Numbered from the stretch's first letter, positions 25,111 to 33,671 are shown. The stretch is 64,000 bases of DNA from Seohaeicola saemankumensis (GCF_020171285.1 NZ_JAIUZI010000005.1:180423-244422), one strand, 5' to 3'. Notes: generated from the letters alone by a model not told the origin. Numbers and translations are program-made.

Positions 25111-25776
25111 ATGATTCGAGTAAATGTGTTGCTTTCATTTGCAGCGGCCCTTTGGTTCGGCGCAAGCCCTGTATTTTCTCAATTTGCCGATGATGGAACG
25201 GGAAACACCTCTTCTCCCGGAGCTTCGGCATTTGGGCAGCAAGGCACGGCAGTTTTCGCACCCACAACCGACCAAATCCGAAATGGCGGACTAGGCGTCC
25301 GTATTCTCTTTGTTGGAAAGAATGCGGACGGCAAAACACTGACGGTCAGTGCCGAGTTGCAGAATGTGACTGACCAGCCGATTTTTCTTGCGCTCATTGG
25401 ACCTCCACCTGCTGCGATAGATACCCAAGGCGTTTCTTATCAGCTACAAAACGCGGCCGGACTGCCGCAGTGCAAAGTTCTTCATAACGATGTAATAAAA
25501 AATTGTTTTTTGAACGAAACCATTAGCAGTTTCAAAGGCTTTGCGTACCGTGACCCCTTGCCGGGCTCGGCATTTAGCGTCCTTCAACCTGCAGCATCAG
25601 CAATCGTCGCGACTACGTTTACTGCAGAGCAAGCAAGCACATCTGGGTTTCTGAGCATCTCGATGAATGTTGCTTTGGCAACCGGTATGCGCCCCGCCGA
25701 CGATCGAGCGAACGATCCCCAGCTAGAGAATGTTGCGATCAGCTTCCCTCTGATCGCTTTGGAAGGAGCACAGTGA
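25111..25776 (+). CDS. Small secreted QF-type protein 3
   Basis: 221 aa from ATG 25111; a GTG nine bases earlier is also possible. The signal peptide ends SPVFS, leaving mature QFADDG. A Gly/Ser/Pro spacer (AFGQQGT) follows, then a beta-rich domain with GLGVRILFVGKNADGKTLTV and two Cys. The next gene has the same plan (ALGQQNSF, then DGIDVQVRRL), so the two look like tandem relatives with an Ig-like or DUF-type beta sandwich. First gene of the plus-strand operon. Confidence 0.65.
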   Translation: MIRVNVLLSFAAALWFGASPVFSQFADDGTGNTSSPGASAFGQQGTAVFAPTTDQIRNGGLGVRILFVGKNADGKTLTVSAELQNVTDQPIFLALIGPPPAAIDTQGVSYQLQNAAGLPQCKVLHNDVIKNCFLNETISSFKGFAYRDPLPGSAFSVLQPAASAIVATTFTAEQASTSGFLSISMNVALATGMRPADDRANDPQLENVAISFPLIALEGAQ

Positions 25777-26375
25777 TGTATCATCTGAAGGTATTTTTGG
25801 TCGCGATTTTGACCGCTACACTGGGGTCCGCAGCATTGGCGCAGTTCTCGGGTAGCAATGAAAGTGGCCAGCAGCCCACGACGGGTGCCTTAGGACAGCA
25901 AAATTCGTTCAGCAATGTCACGACTTCCTTCGATGGTATCGATGTCCAAGTGAGGCGCTTAATCGAGGACCCGGCAGGAAACGGTGCAGTTCGGCTCATC
26001 CTTTTGCTAACAAGTACAGCGGACAAGGACCGGAGACTACTTTTTGTGGGGCCGGCAACATCTCTAATTGATGAACTTGGAAATGTGTATGTAGCCAACA
26101 GTTCGGTGGGCATTGAAATCTGTCGCTACAATCATGATTGGTCACCAGATTTTGATTGGTGTCGCCGTGATCAGGGGAACATTGCAACACGACTTGCGTC
26201 TGGGGTGCCTGTTACGGTTGCACTAATGTTTCAACCAAATGATGCTTACTCTGAAGAACTCGCAAAGCTCAGCCAAACCGTGTCGCTCAGGAGCCGGTTG
26301 GCGCACTATTCTGATGATCTTTCCGAGGGAAAGACAGCCGACATCATCGTCAATGATATTCCATTCCCGAGGTAA
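25776..26375 (+). CDS. Small secreted QF-type protein 4
   Basis: 199 aa. ATG 25776 overlaps the preceding stop (TGATG) with AAGGAG seven bases upstream. The signal peptide ends AALA, leaving mature QFSGSNESG. After ALGQQNSF comes a beta-rich domain with two Cys (EICRYNHD, DWCRRDQG). Similar in plan to the gene before it. Co-translation suggests the two products act together, perhaps as a heteromer on the cell surface. Confidence 0.65.
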   Translation: MYHLKVFLVAILTATLGSAALAQFSGSNESGQQPTTGALGQQNSFSNVTTSFDGIDVQVRRLIEDPAGNGAVRLILLLTSTADKDRRLLFVGPATSLIDELGNVYVANSSVGIEICRYNHDWSPDFDWCRRDQGNIATRLASGVPVTVALMFQPNDAYSEELAKLSQTVSLRSRLAHYSDDLSEGKTADIIVNDIPFPR

Positions 26376-26379
26376 ATCT

Positions 26380-27294
26380 ATGTCTCAATTTTTGCGAGGG
26401 CTAGGAGCGGTTATTTTACTTGTAAGCGCAACTGCATCCCCTGCCAAATCGGCTGAAAGTCTCGACGCGGCAGTCGCTGCGATTGCGCAACGGTTCGTGG
26501 CCTCGCGAGTGAACGAGGCCGAGCCCATCCGTGTTGCCGTAACCGCATTCGTTCAGTCGGACCGCAAGACGACGCAATTCACTAATCTTCTCATGATTGC
26601 ACTGACGGGAAAGATGGTGCAGTTTGGCGACGGAGCATTCCGCGTGATTGAACGGGCACAGCTTGAAACCGCTTTGGCCGAAATCCAGCTTTCAGATGTA
26701 CCGATTTTCGACCGCGACACAGCGCAGGAACTCGGTAAGTTTCTGGGGGTGGATGCGTTGATCGTCGGAGAGATTACGCCGCTTTCGGACCACGTTCGCC
26801 TTGATGCACGAATGATTGACGTTGAGACGATTGAAACCGTTGAACAAGCTTATGAATGGGTGCCTTTGACTCCGACGGTTCAGCGTCAACTTGAAACTCT
26901 GGCGATTGTTTCGCGGCCCCGGGTTTCGAAGGGTGATCAACCCGATCCACGAAATGGAATTTGGCGAGGTACGGGCACGTGCGGCGACCTAACTATCGGT
27001 CTCGCGGTTTCGATTATTGTCACGCCCGACGACAAGGTGTCAGCGATGCAGACTTACTATCCGGCGAAGCAGTTTGGAAATGGCGAATCGGTGCAATCAG
27101 GCACGCTGGCAATGGCTGGAACTATTGACCCCGCGACCAACGAAATCAGGCTATTGCCCGGCGAATGGATCAATCAACCGCGCGGGCACGGTGCGCTTGG
27201 GTTTGCCGGAACATTGGACCCGAACGCCGGTGTGCTAACCGCTCAATACGATCATGGTGAATGCGGGGAAATCAACCTGCGACGAATGAATTAG
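26380..27294 (+). CDS. CsgG/FlgO-like envelope protein with C-terminal QF-family domain
   Basis: 304 aa from ATG 26380. The signal peptide ends SPAKSA. Residues about 50-190 match the CsgG/FlgO pattern: IRVAVTAFVQ, FRVIERAQLETALAE, TAQELGKFLGVDALIVGEI, then VRLDARMIDVET. CsgG forms the curli export channel, and FlgO-like relatives assemble on outer membranes. After about 195 the protein has GIWRGTGTCGD and ends ECGEINLRR, matching the Cys-bounded domain of the small secreted proteins. This fusion links the secreted family to an outer-membrane platform. No lipobox is visible, unlike true CsgG. Confidence 0.75.
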   Translation: MSQFLRGLGAVILLVSATASPAKSAESLDAAVAAIAQRFVASRVNEAEPIRVAVTAFVQSDRKTTQFTNLLMIALTGKMVQFGDGAFRVIERAQLETALAEIQLSDVPIFDRDTAQELGKFLGVDALIVGEITPLSDHVRLDARMIDVETIETVEQAYEWVPLTPTVQRQLETLAIVSRPRVSKGDQPDPRNGIWRGTGTCGDLTIGLAVSIIVTPDDKVSAMQTYYPAKQFGNGESVQSGTLAMAGTIDPATNEIRLLPGEWINQPRGHGALGFAGTLDPNAGVLTAQYDHGECGEINLRRMN

Positions 27295-27465
27295 TTTTGC
27301 AAGCTTCTGAGCGCCTGAGCAGTACGGTTCTTTCGGTTGTTTGCGCAACGTGCCTATCGATCAAGCGGAAACACATTAGTTTTCCGTAATCATAAGCGCC
27401 ACTGATTTTTTCGGCTTTGACGCCCAGATCGCCTAGGGAAAAACTTCGATGGAGGCTCTTGAACT

Positions 27466-27642
27466 GTGGCCGATTATGTTCCTCTTGCTCAGTTGGTTCT
27501 CGCCATCGGTATCTTGACATCGGCTTTTGGAATGATAGCCCAATTCCCCTTGGGAAGACTTGGGAAGCTGATACTCAAGACCGGCCTTGTAATCAGTGGC
27601 CTTGCAGTTGTGGGAATGATATTTCTAAAATCGCAAATGTGA
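27466..27642 (+). CDS. 58-aa two-pass membrane protein
   Basis: GTG 27466 opens a 58-codon frame (GGAGG ten bases upstream) ending in TGA at 27640-27642. It has two hydrophobic segments (LVLAIGILTSAFGMIAQF and LVISGLAVVGMIFL) joined by a basic loop (GRLGKLILKTG), a convincing helical-hairpin layout. It follows the CsgG-like gene and is the only support for coding in this gap. The function is unknown. Confidence 0.5.
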   Translation: MADYVPLAQLVLAIGILTSAFGMIAQFPLGRLGKLILKTGLVISGLAVVGMIFLKSQM

Positions 27643-27680
27643 TTTAGGGGGATTGGTGAAGGTACTTGAGGCGGGCTGAA

Positions 27681-28190
27681 TCACTTTTTCTCAAGTTTGA
27701 TTGGGCCACTGCCACAGTTCGGATACCCTGTTTCAAAGGCGCCCTCCATGGAATTTCCGTTCTTTGAAACCTCGGCCGCTATCTGAAAGTAGCTTCGGCT
27801 GGTGCTGTGCATTGCAGAGATTATCGTGAATCCGCCAAGTTGCTGGATAAAGTCGATTTCCACGGAGTCTGTTTTTTTGTCACCGTCAGATTCTGTTACT
27901 GTAAAGAAGAAGCTTCCCTTAGAGTTGTTGTCACTCGGATTGATGGTCAGAATGATCTCAAATGTCTTTTGACGACTTCCATTTTCGATTTGTTCCGGTT
28001 TCGATCGTTTCCTGCAATAATAGGTTCCTAGCCAAGTTCCAGAAGGCCACAATATCTCAGTTTGGATTGCGCTGGAGTGTTTACTAGTTGGCAAGAACTG
28101 TGCATTCGCAACATTTCCCAGCATGGAGGCGAGTGCGGTGGCTACAAAGATGGTTGTAGATTTATTTGCGCGAAAATCTGGTGCGGGCAT
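27681..28190 (-). CDS. Small secreted QF-type protein 5
   Basis: 169 aa. The signal peptide ends VANA, leaving mature QFLPTSK. It carries GTWLGTYYCRKR and ends NCGSGPIKLEKK, the two blocks also seen in the proteins at 23673 and 26380. The middle is beta-rich with polar repeats. Four bases separate its start from the stop of the next secreted-protein gene, so both share a transcript read toward the CsgG-like gene on the opposite strand. Confidence 0.65.
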   Translation of the reverse strand: MPAPDFRANKSTTIFVATALASMLGNVANAQFLPTSKHSSAIQTEILWPSGTWLGTYYCRKRSKPEQIENGSRQKTFEIILTINPSDNNSKGSFFFTVTESDGDKKTDSVEIDFIQQLGGFTIISAMHSTSRSYFQIAAEVSKNGNSMEGAFETGYPNCGSGPIKLEKK

Positions 28191-28194
28191 CCGT

Positions 28195-28689
28195 TTATCT
28201 TTCCAATTGAAATAGCTTTAACTGTTTGTTTCCACGTTTCCAATCTTGTAGCTCGTTGGACGAAAACACCAGAGTTAGGATACCATTATTTGCATCAAAT
28301 CTACCGATCAAGGCCCCCTCGAGTGTGCGATGGCTTTGCGGGAAAATGACCAACCCATTCGAAAGAATTAATCCTCTGCTTTCTGGATCTCGTCCATGAA
28401 GGTTCGTACCCGGTGCTCGAGTCAGAATGGGATAATTGTCTTCCAATTCTATGACCCAAACAACTGGGGGCTGTTGGTTCCCAGATTCGTTGACCTGGCT
28501 CGCCATCCACGTGCCTTCAAGCTGTTCGGGGTCCAAAGGAGCCGTCGGCGCCGTTTCGTTGGTTGCATCCGTCAGAAACTGCGCTGAAGCGGGAAAAGCA
28601 ATTGGACCTGCTGCTAAGACCAAAGCAAGCCAAGTCAACGTACGCATCGCCACTCTTGTCGACTCTTCGCGAAAGTTATGTGACATCAT
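28195..28689 (-). CDS. Small secreted QF-type protein 6
   Basis: 164 aa from ATG 28689, with GGAGGA upstream; ATG 28647 is an alternative giving a shorter signal peptide. The signal ends FPASA, leaving mature QFLTDATN. A GTWMASQVNE block replaces the Cys-containing version in the relatives, and there are no Cys in the mature part, so it is a divergent member. The C-terminus is basic and polar. First gene of a short minus-strand pair. Confidence 0.6.
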   Translation of the reverse strand: MMSHNFREESTRVAMRTLTWLALVLAAGPIAFPASAQFLTDATNETAPTAPLDPEQLEGTWMASQVNESGNQQPPVVWVIELEDNYPILTRAPGTNLHGRDPESRGLILSNGLVIFPQSHRTLEGALIGRFDANNGILTLVFSSNELQDWKRGNKQLKLFQLER

Positions 28690-28862
28690 GCCTTCGATTC
28701 CTCCAAGTGTGCCTGTTGATCATCACTGGGATTTGCTTTTGGCACTCTATCCACGAATGAGCCTCGCGCCAAGAATTCAGTGGGCCACGGCCTCAGCTCA
28801 TCCGTATCACAGCCAGTCACGGTCGAATCGTATGGCCGTTAGAACTATCAGTCAGGTATTTT

Positions 28863-29186
28863 GAAACAACGACTTAGGTAGCGGAGAAGGTTTGACCGGG
28901 GTCGCGTCCCCTCCGCCACCTAACCTCACCAAATGTTTCTCCACTGGCCGACGTGTCCTGAATTTCTTTTTGTTTTAGAGGGTTATATCGCTCGGGCTAT
29001 TCACCTCGATCCGCTGAATCGGGCCGGAAACCGTTCTCTGAGTGCCAATTTCTCTGAACCTGATGACTGCGCCAATTTGGTGCAGAGTTTGTAATCCGCT
29101 GAAACCCCTGCACTTTTCTGACTGGCAACCTGAACACTTCGATACCAGTGGCGCTCGGTGAGATGGAACAGAAATCGAACGTTCGC
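28863..29186 (+). repeat. 324-bp direct repeat, copy B (right flank of island)
   Basis: Same orientation and same length as 9622-9945, diverged but alignable throughout. The last 180 bases are the most alike (CTCTGAACCTGATGACTGCGC and CCAGTGGCGCTCGGTGAGAT). It opens with a hairpin: TTAGGTAGCGGAG pairs with CTCCGCCACCTAA with one mismatch. The remainder of 28690-29242 holds no gene I can support. Confidence 0.7.
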
Positions 29187-29242
29187 CATCGCGCAATTTT
29201 TATGAGATCAGACCCTGGGCTCCCCTGACCGTATGATCGCCA

Positions 29243-30073
29243 TCACGACTTTGGAAACAGGAACTGGATCGTGAACCCAGCCGTCCATTTCGGCGCTGTG
29301 GCCGGACGCTCAACATTGTAATAGGCTTCGGCCCTGAGATTGACCGGCTGGTTCCCCCATTTCGTGATTTTACCGAAACCGCCGCCGACAGGAAAAAGTA
29401 GCCTGTCGCCGGAAGGGGCCGCCCAATCATAGGTTATCACCATGTCGCTGATCAGGTACCAGCCATTGTCGAGATTGTAGTTGATGAAGGGCTCGAACAG
29501 CGTTTGGTTGACGTCCCTGCGGGCACTGTCCCCAGCAAAGGACCAGAGATGGCGGACCAAGGCACCGTAGGTTCCCCAACCAGGTTGGTTCAAGGCTACT
29601 GCCGACACCCCAGCACTCCACTTGCCGCTACCAAGCCTGTCATCTGTTGCGGAATCTGCGGTTATCGATGGACCGACACCCCAGATCCAACCGTTGACCG
29701 GTTTCACAGGGCTGAAGAACAGCGTGTAGTTTATGTCACCCAAACCGGTTGTGCGTCCAGGTGTAGTCGGATCGCCAATCCCCGGATTCCCCGGCAGCCC
29801 GGCAACGCCCCCGGGGGCGTCGTAAAGCGGGATAATGAACCTGCTGACAAGGTTCCAATCTCCGATGGTAACTGGAAAAACCGGATTAATACTCAGAACA
29901 TTGGCCTTCCCATTCGGCGCACCATTGTCGAAGGTGAACTTCAACGGAACGCTGATGAGTGAGCTAATCGGGTTTTGAACGGCTGAACCCAAATCGGATT
30001 CTGCCACTGCGTTACCAGAAAGACCAAGCGCCAGTCCCAGGGACAGAACCGCAGATTTGATAGTTGGGCGCAT
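29243..30073 (-). CDS. Outer-membrane channel-like protein (phenol/MetA-pathway porin type)
   Basis: 276 aa from ATG 30073 with AGGAGG upstream. The signal peptide ends GNAVAES. The mature chain alternates beta-strand patterns with aromatic girdle residues and ends in a Phe-containing strand (GFTIQFLFPKS), typical of an outer-membrane barrel. Segments such as LSINPVFPVTIGDWNLVSRF and GLGDINYTLFFSP resemble the 'transporter' barrels of PF13557, found near aromatic-degradation genes. It is read with the DUF1254 genes upstream. Substrate unknown. Confidence 0.75.
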   Translation of the reverse strand: MRPTIKSAVLSLGLALGLSGNAVAESDLGSAVQNPISSLISVPLKFTFDNGAPNGKANVLSINPVFPVTIGDWNLVSRFIIPLYDAPGGVAGLPGNPGIGDPTTPGRTTGLGDINYTLFFSPVKPVNGWIWGVGPSITADSATDDRLGSGKWSAGVSAVALNQPGWGTYGALVRHLWSFAGDSARRDVNQTLFEPFINYNLDNGWYLISDMVITYDWAAPSGDRLLFPVGGGFGKITKWGNQPVNLRAEAYYNVERPATAPKWTAGFTIQFLFPKS

Positions 30074-30123
30074 TTTGTCCTCCTTGGGGCAAGTGTTGCT
30101 GAAGGGCTCGTACAGTGTCCGTC

Positions 30124-31572
30124 TCATTGATCCGCCTTCTCGATATCGGGCAAAACCCAAGTCTGATCGAGAAATGCCTTCTTGGGCGAATACAGGCGGA
30201 AATACGGGAACCAGGCGCGGCCGGGTTCGGTCGGGATCCAGTTCTTGCGCGCATCGCCTTCCGGCTTGGTAGGTCCGATATGAAGCGACACCGAGCCGTC
30301 GTCATTATAGGCAAGATCCATCCGTGACGAGCGGTCCGCGATCTCATAGTCGTTCTGGACCAGTGTCCGGGTACTGACCTCGTAGACTGTGAGGGACCAG
30401 AATGCTTCCGCCGGGGCATCCGGCGGAACCCGAAGCACATAGTCAGTGCCGCCATCTAACCAATCGCCGTCGGCGTCCTTGTAGGTCGCCATATAGACCT
30501 GCCCCTTGCCGGTCTTCTGGCCGTGCATCGCAACGTCGTTGGTCACAGCCTCGTAGAACCATGCTGCCCGTTCATCCAGGTGATCATGGTTTTCGTCACG
30601 CTGATCTGGGTTTGCGGTAGTCGCGTATTCCCATTGAACGTCGTCGCGGTAGTGGCTCGTCTCCACGCGTTTCGAGAAATCGTTGGCCTTGGCCATCGCT
30701 TCTCCGACAACAGCAGCCTCCATCAGAATGCGCTGCTCGCGCCATCCGGGGTTGAAGGATTTGCCCTTTTCGATGCCGAGAGGTTTCAGCATGGACATGA
30801 AGAAGCGGTCGCGTTCGAAGACGGGCTCGCGCTGGATCGTGTCGTTCAGCAGCTCCCAGTATTCCAACCCGACAGGCTGAGCCGCCATCCAGGGCTTTCC
30901 ATCGGGCGTTATGTATCCGCGGGGCTTGGGGTCGTCGCGTTCGGACCAGGGATAGACCTTTATCTGTTCCAGCAGCGCCATGCGTTCGTCGCGGTCCTCC
31001 GGCATCAACCGGATGCCCATGAGCACGCCGTTGGTCGGCGAAGTAAACACCTTGTAGCCCTCCGCCTCTGGCGCGTCCTGTCCGGGGCCGACGAACACGT
31101 ACTTGCCGGGCTCGGTGATCTGCGTGATCCCGATCTGCCACATGTCATGGGCAGCCCCTCGCACCGACCCTTGCGGTTCCGGCATCTCGACCACCCAGGG
31201 GCCATCGGCGAGATCGATGAAAGGCAGCACGTATGGCGTTGTCGCGTTGAAGGTCAGGCCACCAATCTTGTCGGCATAGGACTCCACGAAGACGATCTGG
31301 CCGTTCTCCGCGCCAAGCTCGTCTTCATGCGCACGCCGCCACTGTGCCATGCCCATCAGGGGGATCGCCCAGATATAGGCCTGCACCGCCCTCTGGAAAT
31401 CCATCGTCTCGTAGAGCTTGGCGATGGTCTCATCGGTCGGGTAGCCGGTCGTGAAGCTGTGAGTGAAATCGAGTGACCCGATCCGGGTGTCGATGGTTTC
31501 CTGCGCATATCCGGCCAAGGGCAATGCCATCAACAGGGTTAATGCGGTTGCAGAGCGAAGTGTGGATATCAT
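30124..31572 (-). CDS. DUF1254/DUF1214 periplasmic protein A
   Basis: 482 aa from ATG 31572. The signal peptide ends GYAQE. The DUF1254 half includes NATTPYVLPFIDLADGPWVV. The DUF1214 half includes YVLRVPPDAPAEAFWSLTVY and ends with YFRLYSPKKAFLDQTWVLPD. These proteins are widespread and mostly uncharacterised; some are linked to virulence or growth on unusual carbon sources. A paralogue is immediately upstream, 59 bases away, so this is a tandem duplication. The gene runs toward the outer-membrane channel gene. Confidence 0.87.
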   Translation of the reverse strand: MISTLRSATALTLLMALPLAGYAQETIDTRIGSLDFTHSFTTGYPTDETIAKLYETMDFQRAVQAYIWAIPLMGMAQWRRAHEDELGAENGQIVFVESYADKIGGLTFNATTPYVLPFIDLADGPWVVEMPEPQGSVRGAAHDMWQIGITQITEPGKYVFVGPGQDAPEAEGYKVFTSPTNGVLMGIRLMPEDRDERMALLEQIKVYPWSERDDPKPRGYITPDGKPWMAAQPVGLEYWELLNDTIQREPVFERDRFFMSMLKPLGIEKGKSFNPGWREQRILMEAAVVGEAMAKANDFSKRVETSHYRDDVQWEYATTANPDQRDENHDHLDERAAWFYEAVTNDVAMHGQKTGKGQVYMATYKDADGDWLDGGTDYVLRVPPDAPAEAFWSLTVYEVSTRTLVQNDYEIADRSSRMDLAYNDDGSVSLHIGPTKPEGDARKNWIPTEPGRAWFPYFRLYSPKKAFLDQTWVLPDIEKADQ

Positions 31573-31630
31573 CGGTTTCTCTTCTGTCCTACGCCTGGGC
31601 ACGGCTACGCCTGCCCAGGGCCCTTTCAAT

Positions 31631-33082
31631 TCAATCGATTTTCTCGAAGTCGCCGGGGCGCCAACTCTTGTCGAAGAACGCCTCGCCGGGGCTGTAGAGC
31701 CGCATCAGCGTGAACCAGCCCTTGCCCGGAACAGTACGCAGGAAGTTCGACTCCGGTGCATCTGCGGGAAGATCCGGCCCGAAAAAAAGATCGACAGATC
31801 CGTCGGCGTTGTAGGTCAGATCGTCGTTGGATCCGATGGACGGATAAGGCTGACCGTTCTGCAGGCCCGACGCGGTTTCCGCGTCGTAGAGCGTCACGGA
31901 CCAAAAGTTCTGCGCCGGCACATCTGCAGGCAGGTGAAGCCGATAGGAGGTTCCGCCAACTAGATAATTCCCGTCTGCGTCCTTGTAGGCGAAGGGATAT
32001 TTCGATCCAGCGCCCACCATGTTCATCACCATCGCCGGGCTGATCGAGTACGCAATGATGAACATGCCGATCTGGGCGTCGATGTTTCGGAACGTGTCCT
32101 CGTTGAACCCGACATCCAGAACGTTCAGAACATTGTGCCAGTTGCGGTCTTCCCAATACTTTGTGTTCGGGAGCTTGTCGCCAAACCGCAGCGCATGAGA
32201 CATCTTCATCCCGACCTCGGCCCCCGCGCTCAGGATCGCCTTCATCCTGTCGTCGGGGGAAAACGGTTCGCCCTTCACGATGCCAAGCGACGCCATCAAC
32301 CCCCGCATTGCCGCGTCTTCGGGATCAACGAACTCGTTCTGAACGAAATCTGCGAGTCCCTCGAAGTACCGGAAGTCCTTGGGGTAGAGCATGTTCGCTG
32401 GGCGGCCGGACCCGTTCGGGAACACCATATCGGGCGGATTGTCTTTCTGGCTCAGCGGATAAATCCGCGTTTGTTCCATCAGCGCAACCGCTTCGTCGGT
32501 GCTGCGGTTTTCGCCAAGAAACGCCCGCCAGAAGACAAAGACATTGTAGGTCTGTGAGGTGAAGGTGAAATAGCCTTCGGGCGCTTCTCCTTCGAAGTCC
32601 GGCGGCAGGATCAGATACTTGCCGCCTTCGCCCTTGTCCGGCCCGACGAAGCCGACATCCGTCAGCGGACGATGCCAGAAATCGTCGAGAATGCCTTGCA
32701 GCTTGGGTGGCACCTCGATGACAGTCGGGCCATCCTTTTGCAGGTCCAGATACCCCATCCCGTAGACGAGGTCCGAGTTCGGCGTGCTGACCAGCGTCTC
32801 GGCTGAAAGCCGGTCCTTCCAGATCGGAAAGACGTTCGAGCCTTCGCCAAACTCGGCCTCAGAGCCTTTTTTCATTGCCCAAACTGTCATCGCCGGCAGT
32901 GACCACTGGACAACCTGAGTCGCGCGGTGGAACAACATCTCGTCATGAAGGACCTCAACCGACTCCTGAGTTGGGTAGTTCTCCGGAAACGGCATGTTGC
33001 GGAGCTGTGTCCAGTGCTCCGGCTCGGCGAATGCTGCCAGAGGTGCGATTGTGATCGCCGCGGATAACAGTAGTTTTCTCAT
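31631..33082 (-). CDS. DUF1254/DUF1214 periplasmic protein B
   Basis: 483 aa from ATG 33082 with AGGAG upstream. The signal peptide ends LAAFAE. It has the same two domains as its neighbour, with STPNSDLVYGMGYLDLQKDG in the first and SYRLHLPADVPAQNFWSVTL in the second, ending LMRLYSPGEAFFDKSW. The pair probably arose by duplication long ago; shared blocks are clear but identity is modest. The receiver-only gene upstream ends within eight bases of this start, so the response regulator and this gene may be co-transcribed. Confidence 0.87.
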   Translation of the reverse strand: MRKLLLSAAITIAPLAAFAEPEHWTQLRNMPFPENYPTQESVEVLHDEMLFHRATQVVQWSLPAMTVWAMKKGSEAEFGEGSNVFPIWKDRLSAETLVSTPNSDLVYGMGYLDLQKDGPTVIEVPPKLQGILDDFWHRPLTDVGFVGPDKGEGGKYLILPPDFEGEAPEGYFTFTSQTYNVFVFWRAFLGENRSTDEAVALMEQTRIYPLSQKDNPPDMVFPNGSGRPANMLYPKDFRYFEGLADFVQNEFVDPEDAAMRGLMASLGIVKGEPFSPDDRMKAILSAGAEVGMKMSHALRFGDKLPNTKYWEDRNWHNVLNVLDVGFNEDTFRNIDAQIGMFIIAYSISPAMVMNMVGAGSKYPFAYKDADGNYLVGGTSYRLHLPADVPAQNFWSVTLYDAETASGLQNGQPYPSIGSNDDLTYNADGSVDLFFGPDLPADAPESNFLRTVPGKGWFTLMRLYSPGEAFFDKSWRPGDFEKID

Positions 33083-33089
33083 TCGATTT

Positions 33090-33497
33090 TCACTCCTTTT
33101 CCAAATGCAAAACAGGCGCATGACAAAGGGCAGTAACCGCCGCCTCCAAAGCGGCAACGAGTTCATCAGCCTCGAATGGTTTGCGCAGGCAGCGGGTCGC
33201 GCCCGTGGTGTCCGCTTTGGCGAGCATTTCTTCGTCGTCAGTCGCCGACATGAAAACGACAGGCACCAATTCGTTCCGGTCACGGAGAATTCCGGGCACA
33301 TCGAGCCCGCTTTCCTGGTCGAGGACGATATCGACCAACAGGCAGCTGTCAGCCGGCAGCGGCAAGGCTGCGCGCAACGACGCGATACTGTCCAACTGCT
33401 GCTGGGCGAACCCCTTTGCCTTCAGCAGACGAGCGAGTGCCGAGCGAACGCTGCTGTCATCGTCGAGTACGAGAATGGTGACCGGAAACGGTGTCAC
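33090..33497 (-). CDS. Receiver-domain-only response regulator
   Basis: 135 aa from GTG 33497 (GAGAGG seven bases upstream). A single CheY-like receiver: acidic residues in VLDDDSS, phosphoacceptor Asp56 in LLVDIVLD, switch Thr/Ser in FMSAT and Lys in LRKPFEADEL. No output domain is present, so it acts through a protein partner or as a phosphate sink. A membrane histidine kinase is read divergently 174 bases away and is the obvious partner. Confidence 0.85.
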   Translation of the reverse strand: MTPFPVTILVLDDDSSVRSALARLLKAKGFAQQQLDSIASLRAALPLPADSCLLVDIVLDQESGLDVPGILRDRNELVPVVFMSATDDEEMLAKADTTGATRCLRKPFEADELVAALEAAVTALCHAPVLHLEKE

Positions 33498-33671
33498 TGC
33501 GAAACCTCTCACTCTTTCCAAGGGATCGTGCCGTGTCGCGGAGAGCCCCGCTATTGTCCCGGAAGGACAATTGACAGGCTTTTTGAGCAGCCGAATCAGT
33601 GACCTGAGCGCTTCCTTGCCTTGTCACCGGGGCCGCGCTAGCGTCTCTGTGCCCAAAGCTGAAAGGACCAG

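Noticed and set aside
26239..26379. Upstream extension of the CsgG-like gene
   Set aside because: It overlaps the preceding gene in another frame. ATG 26380 gives a clean signal peptide.
27417..27647. 76-aa frame overlapping the 58-aa hairpin protein
   Set aside because: It is Cys/Arg-rich with no start signal. The overlapping GTG frame has a membrane-hairpin pattern and a ribosome binding site.
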